A stretch of DNA of 64,000 bases from Chitinophaga sp. CF418 (GCF_900142925.1 NZ_FRCN01000004.1:62001-126000); one strand, 5' to 3'; counted from the stretch's first letter, positions 46,401-56,471 are shown. Numbers and translations are program-made. Notes: generated from the sequence alone by a model not told the origin.

Positions 46401-47538
46401 TCTCCGGATCCCCGATGCCTGTAGTGTTCGGACAACCATTTTGTGAAGCCATGAACTGCGCCAGCAATACCGGCTTATCTGCTTCTATATAATCTGCTGT
46501 ACTACTCTGGAATTCATAACACATATGAGGGGTCAGTCCTGTCAATTGTACGCCATTACGCTTTACAATAGTAGAAGGATCTTTAACAACTACTTTATAG
46601 ATATTGGTCTGAAAGCTGGTAGCAACCCTTCCGGAGATGGGCATGGTCAGGTAACGTTTTCCCCAGGCCTGATAAGGGAATACCTGCTGCATATTATTGT
46701 CACCACTGGTGCCGGCTGTTACGCCGGTGCAATTAATACTGGTACGGCTGCTACCAGAAAATACGGCTACGGGGAAACACTTGCCGGATGCGTTGGCGAT
46801 AGAACGGACGGTGGTGCCTGTCAGCTCTTTTCCTTTACCACTGCCCAGCGGGGCGCCGATCAGCTGGTAAATATCGCCTTTGTTGAGTGTCACCGTAAAC
46901 GGGACGTTTGCTGCACGCCCGTTACGGCTCGACTCAGAGGGGTTAATCTCAACCATCGTATTGTCTTCCTTCGCGATGACATACATCCAGGAAAAACAGT
47001 CATTTGAAAAGCTCTGTTGGCTGTTTAATGAGATATAAGAGTATCCCCAGGTAGCTACCGGCATCAACATAGTAGCTCCTGATGATACACTTCCAAAAAT
47101 ATGTGCATAAGCTACGATCGGCACATTACTTACAATGTGGATCCCTTTGTTACTGAATAATCCTTCACCTCCTGTACCACCATAAGAAGGCGGCACCGAG
47201 AAAAGACGGGCATCAATGGGCCCTGACTTCGGGATAATTTCTGACACTATCACCGTATTGGCAGGGATGTTATATGTTCTTGTCCACGCGGTTCCATCAA
47301 TACTCACTGTTACTGTAGCGGCTTCCTCTGCACTCAGGTAGATCACCATGTCCTGGCTGTTGGTAAAACCAGGCTCCATGAACTGATGGTGTCCATACCC
47401 TACCCAGAATTCCTTGCCCCTGTTAGACAGGCCCTGTCCCATCGCGCTGATGCCGCACAGTGTGAAGATGCAGGCAACAGCGCCTTTACGGACTGCTGCC
47501 TGCATATGATTGAAAATATAGGTTACGAATGTCGTCAT
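43408..47538 (-). CDS. T9SS type B cargo, IgGFc-binding-like and PKD repeat protein
   Basis: A 1376-aa surface protein. Signal peptide (about 1-34, ending SAMGQ) and an IgGFc-binding-like N-terminal block (from NRGKEFWVGYGHHQF at 36 to about 400) come first. Six PKD-type repeats carry W-x-[FL]G at about 639, 726, 815, 987, 1075 and 1162 (for example WYWDFGNGD, WAWEFGDG). An Ig-like domain follows, then the type B sorting domain (VPNAFSPNGDHINDTWE near 1294, ending GYVVLVK). The N-terminal block is closely related to residues about 2070-2400 of the giant protein 2 bp upstream. It is exported by the T9SS and probably held by the PorP/SprF proteins encoded downstream. Confidence 0.93.
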   Translation of the reverse strand: MTTFVTYIFNHMQAAVRKGAVACIFTLCGISAMGQGLSNRGKEFWVGYGHHQFMEPGFTNSQDMVIYLSAEEAATVTVSIDGTAWTRTYNIPANTVIVSEIIPKSGPIDARLFSVPPSYGGTGGEGLFSNKGIHIVSNVPIVAYAHIFGSVSSGATMLMPVATWGYSYISLNSQQSFSNDCFSWMYVIAKEDNTMVEINPSESSRNGRAANVPFTVTLNKGDIYQLIGAPLGSGKGKELTGTTVRSIANASGKCFPVAVFSGSSRTSINCTGVTAGTSGDNNMQQVFPYQAWGKRYLTMPISGRVATSFQTNIYKVVVKDPSTIVKRNGVQLTGLTPHMCYEFQSSTADYIEADKPVLLAQFMASQNGCPNTTGIGDPEMIYLSPIEQATKKVAFYRNNVEKIQINGLLLVIPDNGMKSLTVDGGTTFDVTYPHPNLPGYTVVVKRWPAAAAQCTVVSDSAFNAITYGLGDFESYGYNAGTYINNLNAIGQIHNEADTTKDVHTFTCVNTPLDLSVLLTYQPTKLEWQLGKLGTGITPDTDVIQNAPSPVKQLVVNGVVYYQYTLPQSYQFTSAGYFDITVLSTAPHIDNCNNTEEINYSVTVKGKPNAVATYTFPTGCVLDTAYFAGKDSSNGYKLAQWKWEFPGNIISTLQKPGQQLNVGTQLVKYSVATEDGCVADTSFNLTVYNKPAADFAVTPTAVCAGSTVTFTDNATYTGPAPVKEWYWDFGNGDTKTNTTNTAATTVYKTYNTYTVKQVVKVSQLCVSDTVKKTVTVYAAPVASFTYPQNCISQGEQIQFSSTSAAPDGQALASYAWDFGDINATPANPNTSTLADPVHSYTYYGSYKIRHSVTTVNGCVKDTVVTATFNVKPVLTYASIPAVCESVKGLVSIALAGVTNGVTGAGIYRGPYIDDAGNFNPAAAGAGTHTVKYVFTTTNGCTDSITAMVTVLPAPDADFTVNPDVCLGAAVTITDQSSIASGAITSWNWSLGDGTTDVQTVGGAFDKLYTKAGTYAVKLAVISDNGCASDTVTKAAVVHPYPVADFRMPVAVCMPQGTAEFTNASAVGDQSALSYQWNFGDGIGTSTATNPAYHYTGAGTYDVVLSVTSAYGCTHDTTKSFSAFFDSPVAAFTASPDTLCQGTDNFFADESTVANGTISAWAWEFGDGSTDDVADPVKRYKDPGDYTVQLVVTSNAGCVSAPFTAPVKIYLQPVVDAGPSFVVTEGTVVQFKPVVNDETGLSFRWTPVENLSNPDVLRPQLTVTDDATYTLTATGLGGCTASDELTVKVFKAVKVPNAFSPNGDHINDTWELTNLSDYPGCTIEIFNRYGQRVYQSTGYSTPWDGTMNGHPLPLATYYYVIQLKNGYAPMTGYVVLVK

Positions 47539-47540
47539 GG

Positions 47541-50500
47541 TTATCTGATCAGGTTGACAATACCTTTCTTATCTACCGTAGTTCCGTCTATCAATACCAG
47601 CCTGCACACATACATGTATACACCTGATGGTTGCTGTTTGCCTTTGTGTGTTCCATCCCATCCTCTGTCCTGGCTGTCGGAATCGAACAGTTTTTCACCC
47701 CACTGGTTGAAGATCATCAGGTGGATATCTTTGATGATGCTACCATACACTTTCAGCACATCATTCACAGCGTCGCCATTCGGCGTAAAGGCATTCGGAA
47801 TGTAGATACCATCCAGTAGTGTCGTACCACTTACAGGTGCTGCTGCCACCGGCTCACAACCTAATGCCCTCACATACAGTTTCACTTCCTGCATCGGCTG
47901 TAAACCAGAGATAGTATGGGTAAGACCCTGACTACCTGTTGATGGTGCCGTCCAGTTCAAACCGTCCGTTGATACTTCATAACCTGTTGCATTCGGTACA
48001 GCATCCCATGTAAAACGGAGGGTGTTGACACCCGTTGAATCCAGTTTCACTACAGGAGCAGTCAGCGCTGGCAATACCACTATTTCTGCCTGTACGCGTT
48101 CAGGAGAAGTACAACCATCTTTTACTGTTTCCAGGTAGTATTGAGCATCAGCAGTTACATTGGTCAGATTCAGTGTGCTGCCGCTTGCTACCAGCTTACC
48201 ACCGGTAGCTGCATCATACCAGTTATAGTCAACTCCCGTAGCAGGGCTCTGTACTTCGAAGGTTACATTGTTGCCCAGGCATACGGTGAAGGAATCAGTT
48301 ACCAGTATACCCACTGCCGGGCCTTTTACCACCAGGTCTTTTGTAGTATCTGCAATACATCCGTCTTCCCCGATCACTGTCAATTTCACAGGATAAGTAC
48401 CGCCGGCTGTGAAGAGATGAACAGGTGTTTTCACACTATCAATCGCACTGTTACCAAAGTCCCATTTCCATTTACCGATAGCAGCGCCATTGGCAGTTAC
48501 TGCACTTCCAGTGAAGTGTACGGAGTCGCTTACACAGCCGTTGAATACAGCAGTATAGTCTACTTTCGGCGCACCGATCACAGTTACAGGCAGGAAGGTT
48601 TCTACTTTATTGTCACATCCTTCGAAAGATGGATCCTGCATCACTACCGGTACATAATAAGTACCTGCTTTGGAGAAGGAGTAATCCTGGTCTATGACGA
48701 AGCGATAGTATTTCTTGTTGTTAGCTATAAAAGAATCTACCGGTACGGGATTGTCCTGTATCACGTCAGCAGCCGGTGTAATGTTGCTCACCTTGCTGAT
48801 GTTCCACTGTAAGGAAGCGGGACGCTGTGTGGAGATGAACGTGAATCTGAACGGCGTGTTCTCACAGGTATATTCACTCACCGCATTCGTACCGCCATTT
48901 ACATTGGAGATAGATGTTCTCGTGTTCAGGTTCCTTACCAGTGTACCTGCGTTATAACCATAACTCTCATCTTCACCCAAACCATAAGTGATAGCGGTAA
49001 AGGCAGAATCACTCACTGCATAACTCTGGTCTTTTGTAGCATCCCAGCGTTTTACTACGACAGAATAACCAGGCAGTGAGGGGTGATCATAAGTATAATC
49101 AAATAATGTACTGTTGTCGATCTTCAGGCTGGACAGACCACCTGTAGGAATGATCAGTGTCAGGTAGTTCGTTACAATACCTTCTTCAGTGTTACGGTAG
49201 AAGCCCAGTTTCTTAATACCTTGTTCAAGCGGACTGAGATAGATCATTTCAGGATCTCCATAGCCACCGGTATTGGTACATCTGTCCCAGGAAGCCATGT
49301 ACTGTGCCACCATGATAGGTTGATCAGCTTCAATATAGGCAGGTGCATCCGTTACAAACTGGTAGAAACGGCCATTGTTCAATCCTGCCAGTAATGATCC
49401 GTCAATCTTCACTTTCGTAGCCGGATCTTTTACCATAATCCTGTACACATTCCCCATCAGTACCTTCGGATCTTCGTCAGTAGATGTCGGCGCCGTCAGG
49501 TAACGTTTACCCCATGCCTGTGAAGGGAAACACTGCTGGATGAAGTTATCCCCGTTACCACCGCTACCGCTCGGATCACAGCTTACACTCGTACGGCTGT
49601 TACCGGAGAATACCGCTATCGGGTAACATTTGCCCTGTGCGTTCTGTACAGCTCTGAATCTTGTACCCGTCACGTCATATCCTTTCGCTTCGTTGATCCT
49701 TGCACCAAGCACCTGGTACACCTCTCCTTTGTTCAGTGTTACGGTAAATGGTACGTTAGCCGGATGACCTGTTACCGTCGGCACAGATGGTGTGATCTCC
49801 ACAACGGTATTTGGCTGATCTGCCACTACATAAGCCCACGAATAGTCGCCACTGCCATATACCTGGCTATAACCCAGGGAGTAGTATTCATATCCGTAGG
49901 TACCTACTGGCAGGAGCATCGTAGCACCTGAGGACTGGTGACCATAAATATGTGCATATGCCACAATTGGTTTGTCGCTCTCAATACTGATACCTCTGTC
50001 AGAAATACCTTCAGTCATTAAACGTGCATCTTCCAGCCCGTTCTTCGGTATCAGGTCGGTTGCCAATGTCGTATTCGCAGCTACATGATAACGTTTGATC
50101 CAACTGGTACCGTTCACTTTTACAGTAACATCCGCAGCTTCTTCTGCACTCAGGTACAGCACCATATCCTGGTCGTTGCTACCGCTGAAGAAGTCATGAT
50201 GACCATAACCTACCCAGAAGCGGGTGCCTCTGTTGGAACTATCTGCTGGCGGGATCACTACCGGCACTACTGCCCTCGCGCTATCCACCAGACCAGTGAA
50301 TTTATCCAGGAAGCTGAGTTTAGGCTCAGTGATATAATTATCGAACTCATTTACTTTACTGCTATCTCCTACCAGCCATTTGTCATTCGCATCTGTTCTT
50401 CCTAATCCTAACTGGTACTGTGCTTTCACAAAACCCTGCCATGGATCCATGTAGAAGGTTTTCACAGAGAAATCATACGCGCCTGTACCTGTTGTTTCCA

Positions 50501-53500
50501 CATCATTGTAGAAGTACATCTGTTCAGCAGATGCAGGTACATTCGGAGGCAGTACGCCCGTATACCTTCTTATATTCACGGAAGCAGGAACAGGAGCGCC
50601 GGCTGCCCAGGTAATGCTCATCACACTGTCAGACCCCATCATAAAGTGCTGTATAGTACCCGCAGCTGGAGCAGCAGGAACAGCGGTCAGCAAGGCAGGA
50701 ACGGATGTAGGTTCGAACTCATAAGCTCCCAGGTCAGGTACACCTGCCTGTAAAGTAACGGGTCTTGCTTTGCCATTGATGTCATGATCATTGCCTGGTA
50801 TCTGTACACCACGACCATGTATTGCCCATACACCGGGGCTGCTTACTACAGGAGTACCATCAGTCAGGGTCAGTTCCGGTTTGTAGTAGATAGAGTGCAG
50901 ATCCAATCCTGTACGCGCACTCCATGCAGGTAGCGTGGCCTCTTTGTAGAGAGATGTAGATGCCAGTACGGCGCCTGTGCTGTACAATACGTTGTAGTCG
51001 GTATTCTCTTCTTTTTCATTGTTGATCTCAAGCGCGATGCCTGCTGCGCCATGATAGAAGATGTTATTCCTTACCACCACATTACTCGCGCCATCTTCAT
51101 TGAGTTTAGCCGCGCTGCTGGTTTTAGCTGACAGGTCAGCAGAACCATTGTAGATAGTGTTATTGTAATAAGCGGCATTTTCGTCTGACGATACCCACAG
51201 GCCATAAGCCAGTTTCGCCGTTGTCTGCACACTTACCACGTTGTTCAGGATGCTGGTGTAATTGTTATGCTCTGTGTACAAACCATACAGGCTGGCTTTG
51301 TTATTGGTCAACCCGATGATCTTGTTGCCTTCTATCTGAAGTTGTCCTGCAGCTAATGTATTGCTCCATCTTGCCTGTATACCATATATCTTATCGCCTG
51401 CCACAGTATTCAGGATGTTAACAGTATTGTAATTGATATGCCATGCAGTATCTGATTCAAACTGACAGATACCATAACCGCTGCTGCTCATATCACCATC
51501 CAGGTTAATGGTATTCCTGGTAATATTCACACGGCTGGTGTATTGTGAATAAACACCCCATTTGAAGCTATTGCTGATGATATTGCTATCTATCACATGG
51601 TCCTGCGACAGGTTCTGGTCGTTCACACCAAAGAGATAAACCCCGGCGGAACCGTTCTCGATGGTATTTCCTTTGATCACAATATGTTTACCGAGGAAGC
51701 TTTCACCGATGATAGCGGCTACATCTGTGCTGCTGTTGATCACATCAGGTGCAATGATCTTACAGTTCAGGATACTGTCGTAAGAAGCAGTACCAGACAG
51801 TAACACCACTTTACCATAGTTGTTATCACCAGCTTTCATAGTAATGCTCCTGAAGGTCACATACATGGCGCTGTCGAGAGACAATACATAGTTATCACTG
51901 GAAGTCGAAATATTCGTAAGTATCACACCGGCAGCATCACCATTATCACTGCGGAAGGTGATCCTGCTGTCAGGACCTGCGCCTGCTACTGTGTGCATTC
52001 TTATCTGCTCATTGTAAGTACCTGCCGCTACCTTGAACACAACAGGACCTGTAATACCGCATTCCAGGGCTTCCACTGCCTTGTTGAAAGACTGGAAGTT
52101 GGTCACGCCAGCTGGTAAAGCAGGATTAATAGTGTATTCACCCGTAGGGAAGGCTGCGTTCATATTTACCTGTACCGGTGCGGAGTATACAGTATCTGTA
52201 CCACATACCAGTATGCAGCGGAAGTAGTTTTCAAATGTAATTGGCGTAGCAAAGGAAGAAAGGTACTGCCACTCTCCAATGCTTGTCCATGGGCCGGTAG
52301 CAGATTTCGCCTGCTGCCAGCGGTAAGTTTGTGTACCACCTTTGGTATTGCCGGACAGGTCCAGTTTTACTGTATCTCCCAGGCAGATACCACTTGTTGG
52401 ATTGGCTACGGCAGTTCCCGGTGTTGGTGGTGCTACACATACAGGGATGTTGATCTCATAAGCTCCCAGGTCAGGCGTTGTCATACTCCTGTTCACACCC
52501 AGGATATCTTTCGCTACACCTACAGGTGCACCTGCATTATCAAAAGGAGAAATAATTGGTGTAAAGTTCCCATTTGCTACATCTGCATACACCGGCGCCA
52601 CCCCAATAGAAGCTACCCCGAAAGGAGAAGCCTGCCATCCGGCAATGTCGGTGAATACAGCCTGATCAACTTTCGCTACATAAGCAGCGGTGGTTGCTTT
52701 CAGGTAGATATTGTTATGGCTGATGCTCAGGATCTGCTGACCGGCATTCGCGAGGTTCAGACCAATCCTGTCATTCCTGCCACTCTCGCTCCTAAGACTC
52801 ACAATGTTGTTCGTAAAGGCAAGGCTATCTGCATTACCATACAGTGCAAAACCAGTAACACCTGCTTCAGGAGAACTTTCTATTTCAATAGTGTTATGAT
52901 AGTAGTTGGTCTTGTCGGTGAAAGAAGAATAGATACCTGTCACCTCATTGCCACTTCCGCCAGTAGCATGGATAACGTTGTTTCTGATGTTGTTCCATGC
53001 ACCCTGCTGCGTCTGTTCGATATCCATACCACGGAAACCGCCATAAGCGGAAGGATTGCCGCCATAAGGATTCACCAGCCTGTTACCTTCTATCAGCAGG
53101 CCGCTATGACCTTCAGAGAGGATACCGTAATAATCAGACATGCTGGCATTACGGGTAGGACGGCTGATGGTGTTGCCGGCAATTGTAGTATTAGCCGTAT
53201 TACCCAAACTGATGCCGCACTGTGTAAAGTCGGAGATCTTATTATTCAGGATGCGGTTGTTCCTCACAGGATAATCAGATCCGCCATACAGCGTCACTGC
53301 TGCATATCCTCCCTCAATGTTATTCTTTTCTATCAGGTTCGCATCGCAATAAGAAGCGCTGTACCTGTCTGATTCATCATTACCATTGATCACTACAGCA
53401 GCTCTTCCGGAGTACTCTGTCGTGCTCACAAGAATGTTACACCTGCGGATCACGTTACTGTCTGCGTCATACAACAGTTGAACACCATATCCGTAATCAC

Positions 53501-56447
53501 CGGTACCATTCGCATCGATGGTCAGACTGTCAATAATCACATGGTCAGCATGACGCAGTTTGATCACCGCTCTTTCCATAGATGAAATGGCGCTGTAAGC
53601 GATCGTGTTACCATTTCCATTGAAGGTAACGGTATTCACAGCAGAAGCGCCTTTGATGGTATCGAGGATGAGCTGTTCATTATAAGGACCAGATCCTGCC
53701 ACCACGTTGAATACCACAGGACCGGTTATACCACAGGACAATGCATCCGCGGCAGCGCTGAAGCTGGTAAAGTTCGTGGCAGAAGCCGCGGCATTTTTGT
53801 TGATGGTATAAGTGTTGGGGGCCATTGCCGGATTTACTGTCAGCTGTACAGGAGCAGTATAGGCGGTGTTGCCACTACATGTTACTGCCAAGCGGTACCA
53901 CAGTGAAGTAGTAGCTGTGATCACGGTATCGGGGCCATCCAATACATTGCCTATGGAAGTAAACGGACCTGCCGGGGCAATAGCCGTCTGCCACTGATAG
54001 GTTTGCCCTACGCCTACTGAATTGCCGGTAGCGCCCAGTATAACAGCAGTATTCACACACACTACAGGTTTGGACAATGTCGCCGTACCAGGAGTGGGAG
54101 GAGCCGTACAAACCGGCGGTGTAAATTCATATGCCCCGATGTCAGGCGTAGTTGTACTGCGGGTAGCGCCGGTTATATCCAGGTCCACATTTTCATAGCT
54201 ACCTTTATTATCCAGTACATTGTTCTGTGGTTTGTAATTGCCCGTAGCGGCATCTACAAACAATGGCGGTGCAAATACAGCCGCCTGGTCGCGATTGCTC
54301 AGTGCCTGCCACTGCGCCAATGTAGCCGCATCCTGCCCTTCATACCCTACAAAGGCATTCGTAGCAGCAGCAGTGATATAATAGTTGTTCCTGTCTGCTT
54401 CCAGGCCAGCACCAGCACCATCAGAATATATCGCGTACTTTTTGGAAGTACCGGTCCTGGAAATATAGATCAGGTTATTTTTGAAAACGAGTCCACCGGC
54501 GCCATTATCTGTGGTGAAGCCCTTTGTATCATAAGCACCGGGTGCCATAGCTCCATCCAGGACAATCGTATTATGATAGAACCAGATGTTGTTGGAATAA
54601 TAACAGTTGATACCTATTACATGCTGTCCACTGTTCAGGTTATATATAAGGTTGTTGGTGATCTTGTTTTCCAGTCCAGTCAGCGCCACTACCATATTTA
54701 CATTGATACCCGTTGCAGGACTCTCCTTACCAGGCGATGCGCCATAAGGATTACTGATACGGTTACCATTGATAGTAGCTTTCGTGTTCAGGCCGTTTAA
54801 TTCAATACCGATGAACGACCATGAAGAAGTACGTGTAGGGCAACTGATCTCATTACCATCTATCACCGCACTGAATGTACCCTGTAGTCTGATACCTATA
54901 CTGTGAAAATCGTAGATCTTATTGTTGATGACTTTGTTATTCATAACAGCCTGTGTGCTGCTGCCCAGCATCACGAAACCATTGATACCACCGGTAATCG
55001 TGTTGCCAATAAAAGTGTTGTTGTCAGAACGGGCATCATCATCATTGATCGTTGCACCACCGGTAAGCGCAATACCCGCATAGTTAAAGTCAGACGCCTG
55101 TGTATCTGTAATAATAGTACAGTTGCTGATGGTATTATTATCCGCATCATTCGTCAGGTGTACAGCAATACCATACTGATCCCAGCCGGTACCATCCGCT
55201 TTTATCTGCAGGTGATCCACAGTCACGAAATCAGCGCCATTCAGTTCGAGTACATATTGTTTTGTTACGTCGGTAGACAGGTAGTGCAACTGTGCGCCGT
55301 TACCATTAAATGTAATGGTATTGGTAGCAGAAGCGCCTGCTATGACCGGGATCATTACCTGTTCATCATATGCAGCGGCATTAGCAACTACGTTAAAGGT
55401 GACTGCTCCGCTGATACCACATTTGATAAAATCAATCGCCTCTTTAAAAGTATGGAAGCTATTACCACCGGTAGCTACAGCATTGTTAATGAAGAAAGTA
55501 CCACTCACCGGTGCAGGCGTTACTGCCTGTACACCAGTGGATGTAGAAGAAGCTCCGCCGGCACAGGTCACCACACAACGATACCAGGTAGTGGCTGTCT
55601 GTGAGGCAGCGTAAGTTGGCAGGCTGGCTCCCGGGATATTTGTCCAGGTAGCATTATTGGGAGATGATTGCCATTGGAAAGTTAAACCGGAAGCGATCGT
55701 TGTTCCTGTCAGTGACAGCGCTACTTTTCCTGTTGCACAGATATCTGCTGTATTTGCAACAGGCGTACCGGCAACAGGTGTACCTGTACATGCCGGAGCC
55801 GGCGTCCAGGAAAACATAATATCCGGGCGGTTGCTCATATCGCCGGTGTTGGTAGTTGTTGTACTGCCACACTCATTACCGGTGTTAGCGCGATAAGTAT
55901 GAGAGGCTTTAAACGGCAGCAGTTCTGTATAGGCAACCTCGGGGTTCTCATCGCTGGTACCACCACCAGGATCACCGTTACACACCTCCACAATGATATT
56001 GTCCACGCCATTCCAGCTCACTGCCGACGAAAAGGAGAACTTATTATATCCTGCCACCGGCTGATAATGCACGGGGCCGTATACCTGTGTATTTACCGTC
56101 TCCCAGCTATTCTGATCCAGGTTATTCACAGCTGTGAAACCTATCTTTATTACATAGCCTTCCACCTTACCAACACCTCGCAGGTTCAGTACATTGAAAG
56201 CCAGTGCGCTGATATCGCCCGGCTCCATACCTGCTGCACGCAGTTCAGAAGCCAGGTAGAGGTACTGTGCCCGCGCCCCCTGCCTATAGTCCTGCAAAGG
56301 ACAGGGATACCAGCTGATCTCGTTCCCCACCGTACTTGACCCGATCTTGATATCGGTGGTCTGGGCCTGCATGGACAATGTGCCTGTCAGCAAAATTGCC
56401 ATGAGCAATAAGCCCCTGTAAAAAGAATAAGTAAAATGCCGTTTCAT
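47541..56447 (-). CDS. Giant T9SS type B cargo, three beta-helix modules plus IgGFc-like block
   Basis: A 2968-aa surface protein. Residues 1-29 are a signal peptide (LTGTLSMQAQ). Three modules of about 555 residues start near 217, 779 and 1337, each with CxxxPxPGTA, an Ig-like part ending in YRC or YRL, and a parallel beta-helix rich in NxIxxN turns (for example TISNCTI, NLIEKNNIEGG). An IgGFc-binding-like block (RGTRFWVGYGHHDF, about 2071) follows, then a PKD repeat (KWKWDFGNSA, about 2655), a fibronectin-III-like domain (about 2800) and a type B sorting domain (IPNAFTPNGDAVNDVLK, about 2882). It probably acts in adhesion or substrate contact. The gene lies 24 bp behind the DUF4302 gene. 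Confidence 0.92.
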   Translation of the reverse strand: MKRHFTYSFYRGLLLMAILLTGTLSMQAQTTDIKIGSSTVGNEISWYPCPLQDYRQGARAQYLYLASELRAAGMEPGDISALAFNVLNLRGVGKVEGYVIKIGFTAVNNLDQNSWETVNTQVYGPVHYQPVAGYNKFSFSSAVSWNGVDNIIVEVCNGDPGGGTSDENPEVAYTELLPFKASHTYRANTGNECGSTTTTNTGDMSNRPDIMFSWTPAPACTGTPVAGTPVANTADICATGKVALSLTGTTIASGLTFQWQSSPNNATWTNIPGASLPTYAASQTATTWYRCVVTCAGGASSTSTGVQAVTPAPVSGTFFINNAVATGGNSFHTFKEAIDFIKCGISGAVTFNVVANAAAYDEQVMIPVIAGASATNTITFNGNGAQLHYLSTDVTKQYVLELNGADFVTVDHLQIKADGTGWDQYGIAVHLTNDADNNTISNCTIITDTQASDFNYAGIALTGGATINDDDARSDNNTFIGNTITGGINGFVMLGSSTQAVMNNKVINNKIYDFHSIGIRLQGTFSAVIDGNEISCPTRTSSWSFIGIELNGLNTKATINGNRISNPYGASPGKESPATGINVNMVVALTGLENKITNNLIYNLNSGQHVIGINCYYSNNIWFYHNTIVLDGAMAPGAYDTKGFTTDNGAGGLVFKNNLIYISRTGTSKKYAIYSDGAGAGLEADRNNYYITAAATNAFVGYEGQDAATLAQWQALSNRDQAAVFAPPLFVDAATGNYKPQNNVLDNKGSYENVDLDITGATRSTTTPDIGAYEFTPPVCTAPPTPGTATLSKPVVCVNTAVILGATGNSVGVGQTYQWQTAIAPAGPFTSIGNVLDGPDTVITATTSLWYRLAVTCSGNTAYTAPVQLTVNPAMAPNTYTINKNAAASATNFTSFSAAADALSCGITGPVVFNVVAGSGPYNEQLILDTIKGASAVNTVTFNGNGNTIAYSAISSMERAVIKLRHADHVIIDSLTIDANGTGDYGYGVQLLYDADSNVIRRCNILVSTTEYSGRAAVVINGNDESDRYSASYCDANLIEKNNIEGGYAAVTLYGGSDYPVRNNRILNNKISDFTQCGISLGNTANTTIAGNTISRPTRNASMSDYYGILSEGHSGLLIEGNRLVNPYGGNPSAYGGFRGMDIEQTQQGAWNNIRNNVIHATGGSGNEVTGIYSSFTDKTNYYHNTIEIESSPEAGVTGFALYGNADSLAFTNNIVSLRSESGRNDRIGLNLANAGQQILSISHNNIYLKATTAAYVAKVDQAVFTDIAGWQASPFGVASIGVAPVYADVANGNFTPIISPFDNAGAPVGVAKDILGVNRSMTTPDLGAYEINIPVCVAPPTPGTAVANPTSGICLGDTVKLDLSGNTKGGTQTYRWQQAKSATGPWTSIGEWQYLSSFATPITFENYFRCILVCGTDTVYSAPVQVNMNAAFPTGEYTINPALPAGVTNFQSFNKAVEALECGITGPVVFKVAAGTYNEQIRMHTVAGAGPDSRITFRSDNGDAAGVILTNISTSSDNYVLSLDSAMYVTFRSITMKAGDNNYGKVVLLSGTASYDSILNCKIIAPDVINSSTDVAAIIGESFLGKHIVIKGNTIENGSAGVYLFGVNDQNLSQDHVIDSNIISNSFKWGVYSQYTSRVNITRNTINLDGDMSSSGYGICQFESDTAWHINYNTVNILNTVAGDKIYGIQARWSNTLAAGQLQIEGNKIIGLTNNKASLYGLYTEHNNYTSILNNVVSVQTTAKLAYGLWVSSDENAAYYNNTIYNGSADLSAKTSSAAKLNEDGASNVVVRNNIFYHGAAGIALEINNEKEENTDYNVLYSTGAVLASTSLYKEATLPAWSARTGLDLHSIYYKPELTLTDGTPVVSSPGVWAIHGRGVQIPGNDHDINGKARPVTLQAGVPDLGAYEFEPTSVPALLTAVPAAPAAGTIQHFMMGSDSVMSITWAAGAPVPASVNIRRYTGVLPPNVPASAEQMYFYNDVETTGTGAYDFSVKTFYMDPWQGFVKAQYQLGLGRTDANDKWLVGDSSKVNEFDNYITEPKLSFLDKFTGLVDSARAVVPVVIPPADSSNRGTRFWVGYGHHDFFSGSNDQDMVLYLSAEEAADVTVKVNGTSWIKRYHVAANTTLATDLIPKNGLEDARLMTEGISDRGISIESDKPIVAYAHIYGHQSSGATMLLPVGTYGYEYYSLGYSQVYGSGDYSWAYVVADQPNTVVEITPSVPTVTGHPANVPFTVTLNKGEVYQVLGARINEAKGYDVTGTRFRAVQNAQGKCYPIAVFSGNSRTSVSCDPSGSGGNGDNFIQQCFPSQAWGKRYLTAPTSTDEDPKVLMGNVYRIMVKDPATKVKIDGSLLAGLNNGRFYQFVTDAPAYIEADQPIMVAQYMASWDRCTNTGGYGDPEMIYLSPLEQGIKKLGFYRNTEEGIVTNYLTLIIPTGGLSSLKIDNSTLFDYTYDHPSLPGYSVVVKRWDATKDQSYAVSDSAFTAITYGLGEDESYGYNAGTLVRNLNTRTSISNVNGGTNAVSEYTCENTPFRFTFISTQRPASLQWNISKVSNITPAADVIQDNPVPVDSFIANNKKYYRFVIDQDYSFSKAGTYYVPVVMQDPSFEGCDNKVETFLPVTVIGAPKVDYTAVFNGCVSDSVHFTGSAVTANGAAIGKWKWDFGNSAIDSVKTPVHLFTAGGTYPVKLTVIGEDGCIADTTKDLVVKGPAVGILVTDSFTVCLGNNVTFEVQSPATGVDYNWYDAATGGKLVASGSTLNLTNVTADAQYYLETVKDGCTSPERVQAEIVVLPALTAPVVKLDSTGVNTLRFTWDAVPNATGYEVSTDGLNWTAPSTGSQGLTHTISGLQPMQEVKLYVRALGCEPVAAAPVSGTTLLDGIYIPNAFTPNGDAVNDVLKVYGSIIKDIHLMIFNQWGEKLFDSDSQDRGWDGTHKGKQQPSGVYMYVCRLVLIDGTTVDKKGIVNLIR

Positions 56448-56471
56448 GTGAATAACTTTCTTTTTGGATTG

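Noticed and set aside
52329-53372. A 347-codon open frame on the plus strand
   Set aside because: It lies wholly inside the 2968-aa minus-strand gene, is rich in Cys, Arg and Tyr unlike real proteins here, and shows no motif or start region. It is a shadow of the repeat-rich gene.
54903-55604. A 233-codon plus-strand frame
   Set aside because: Same reason: antisense to the giant cargo gene, with Ile/Val/Cys-biased composition and no family signal.
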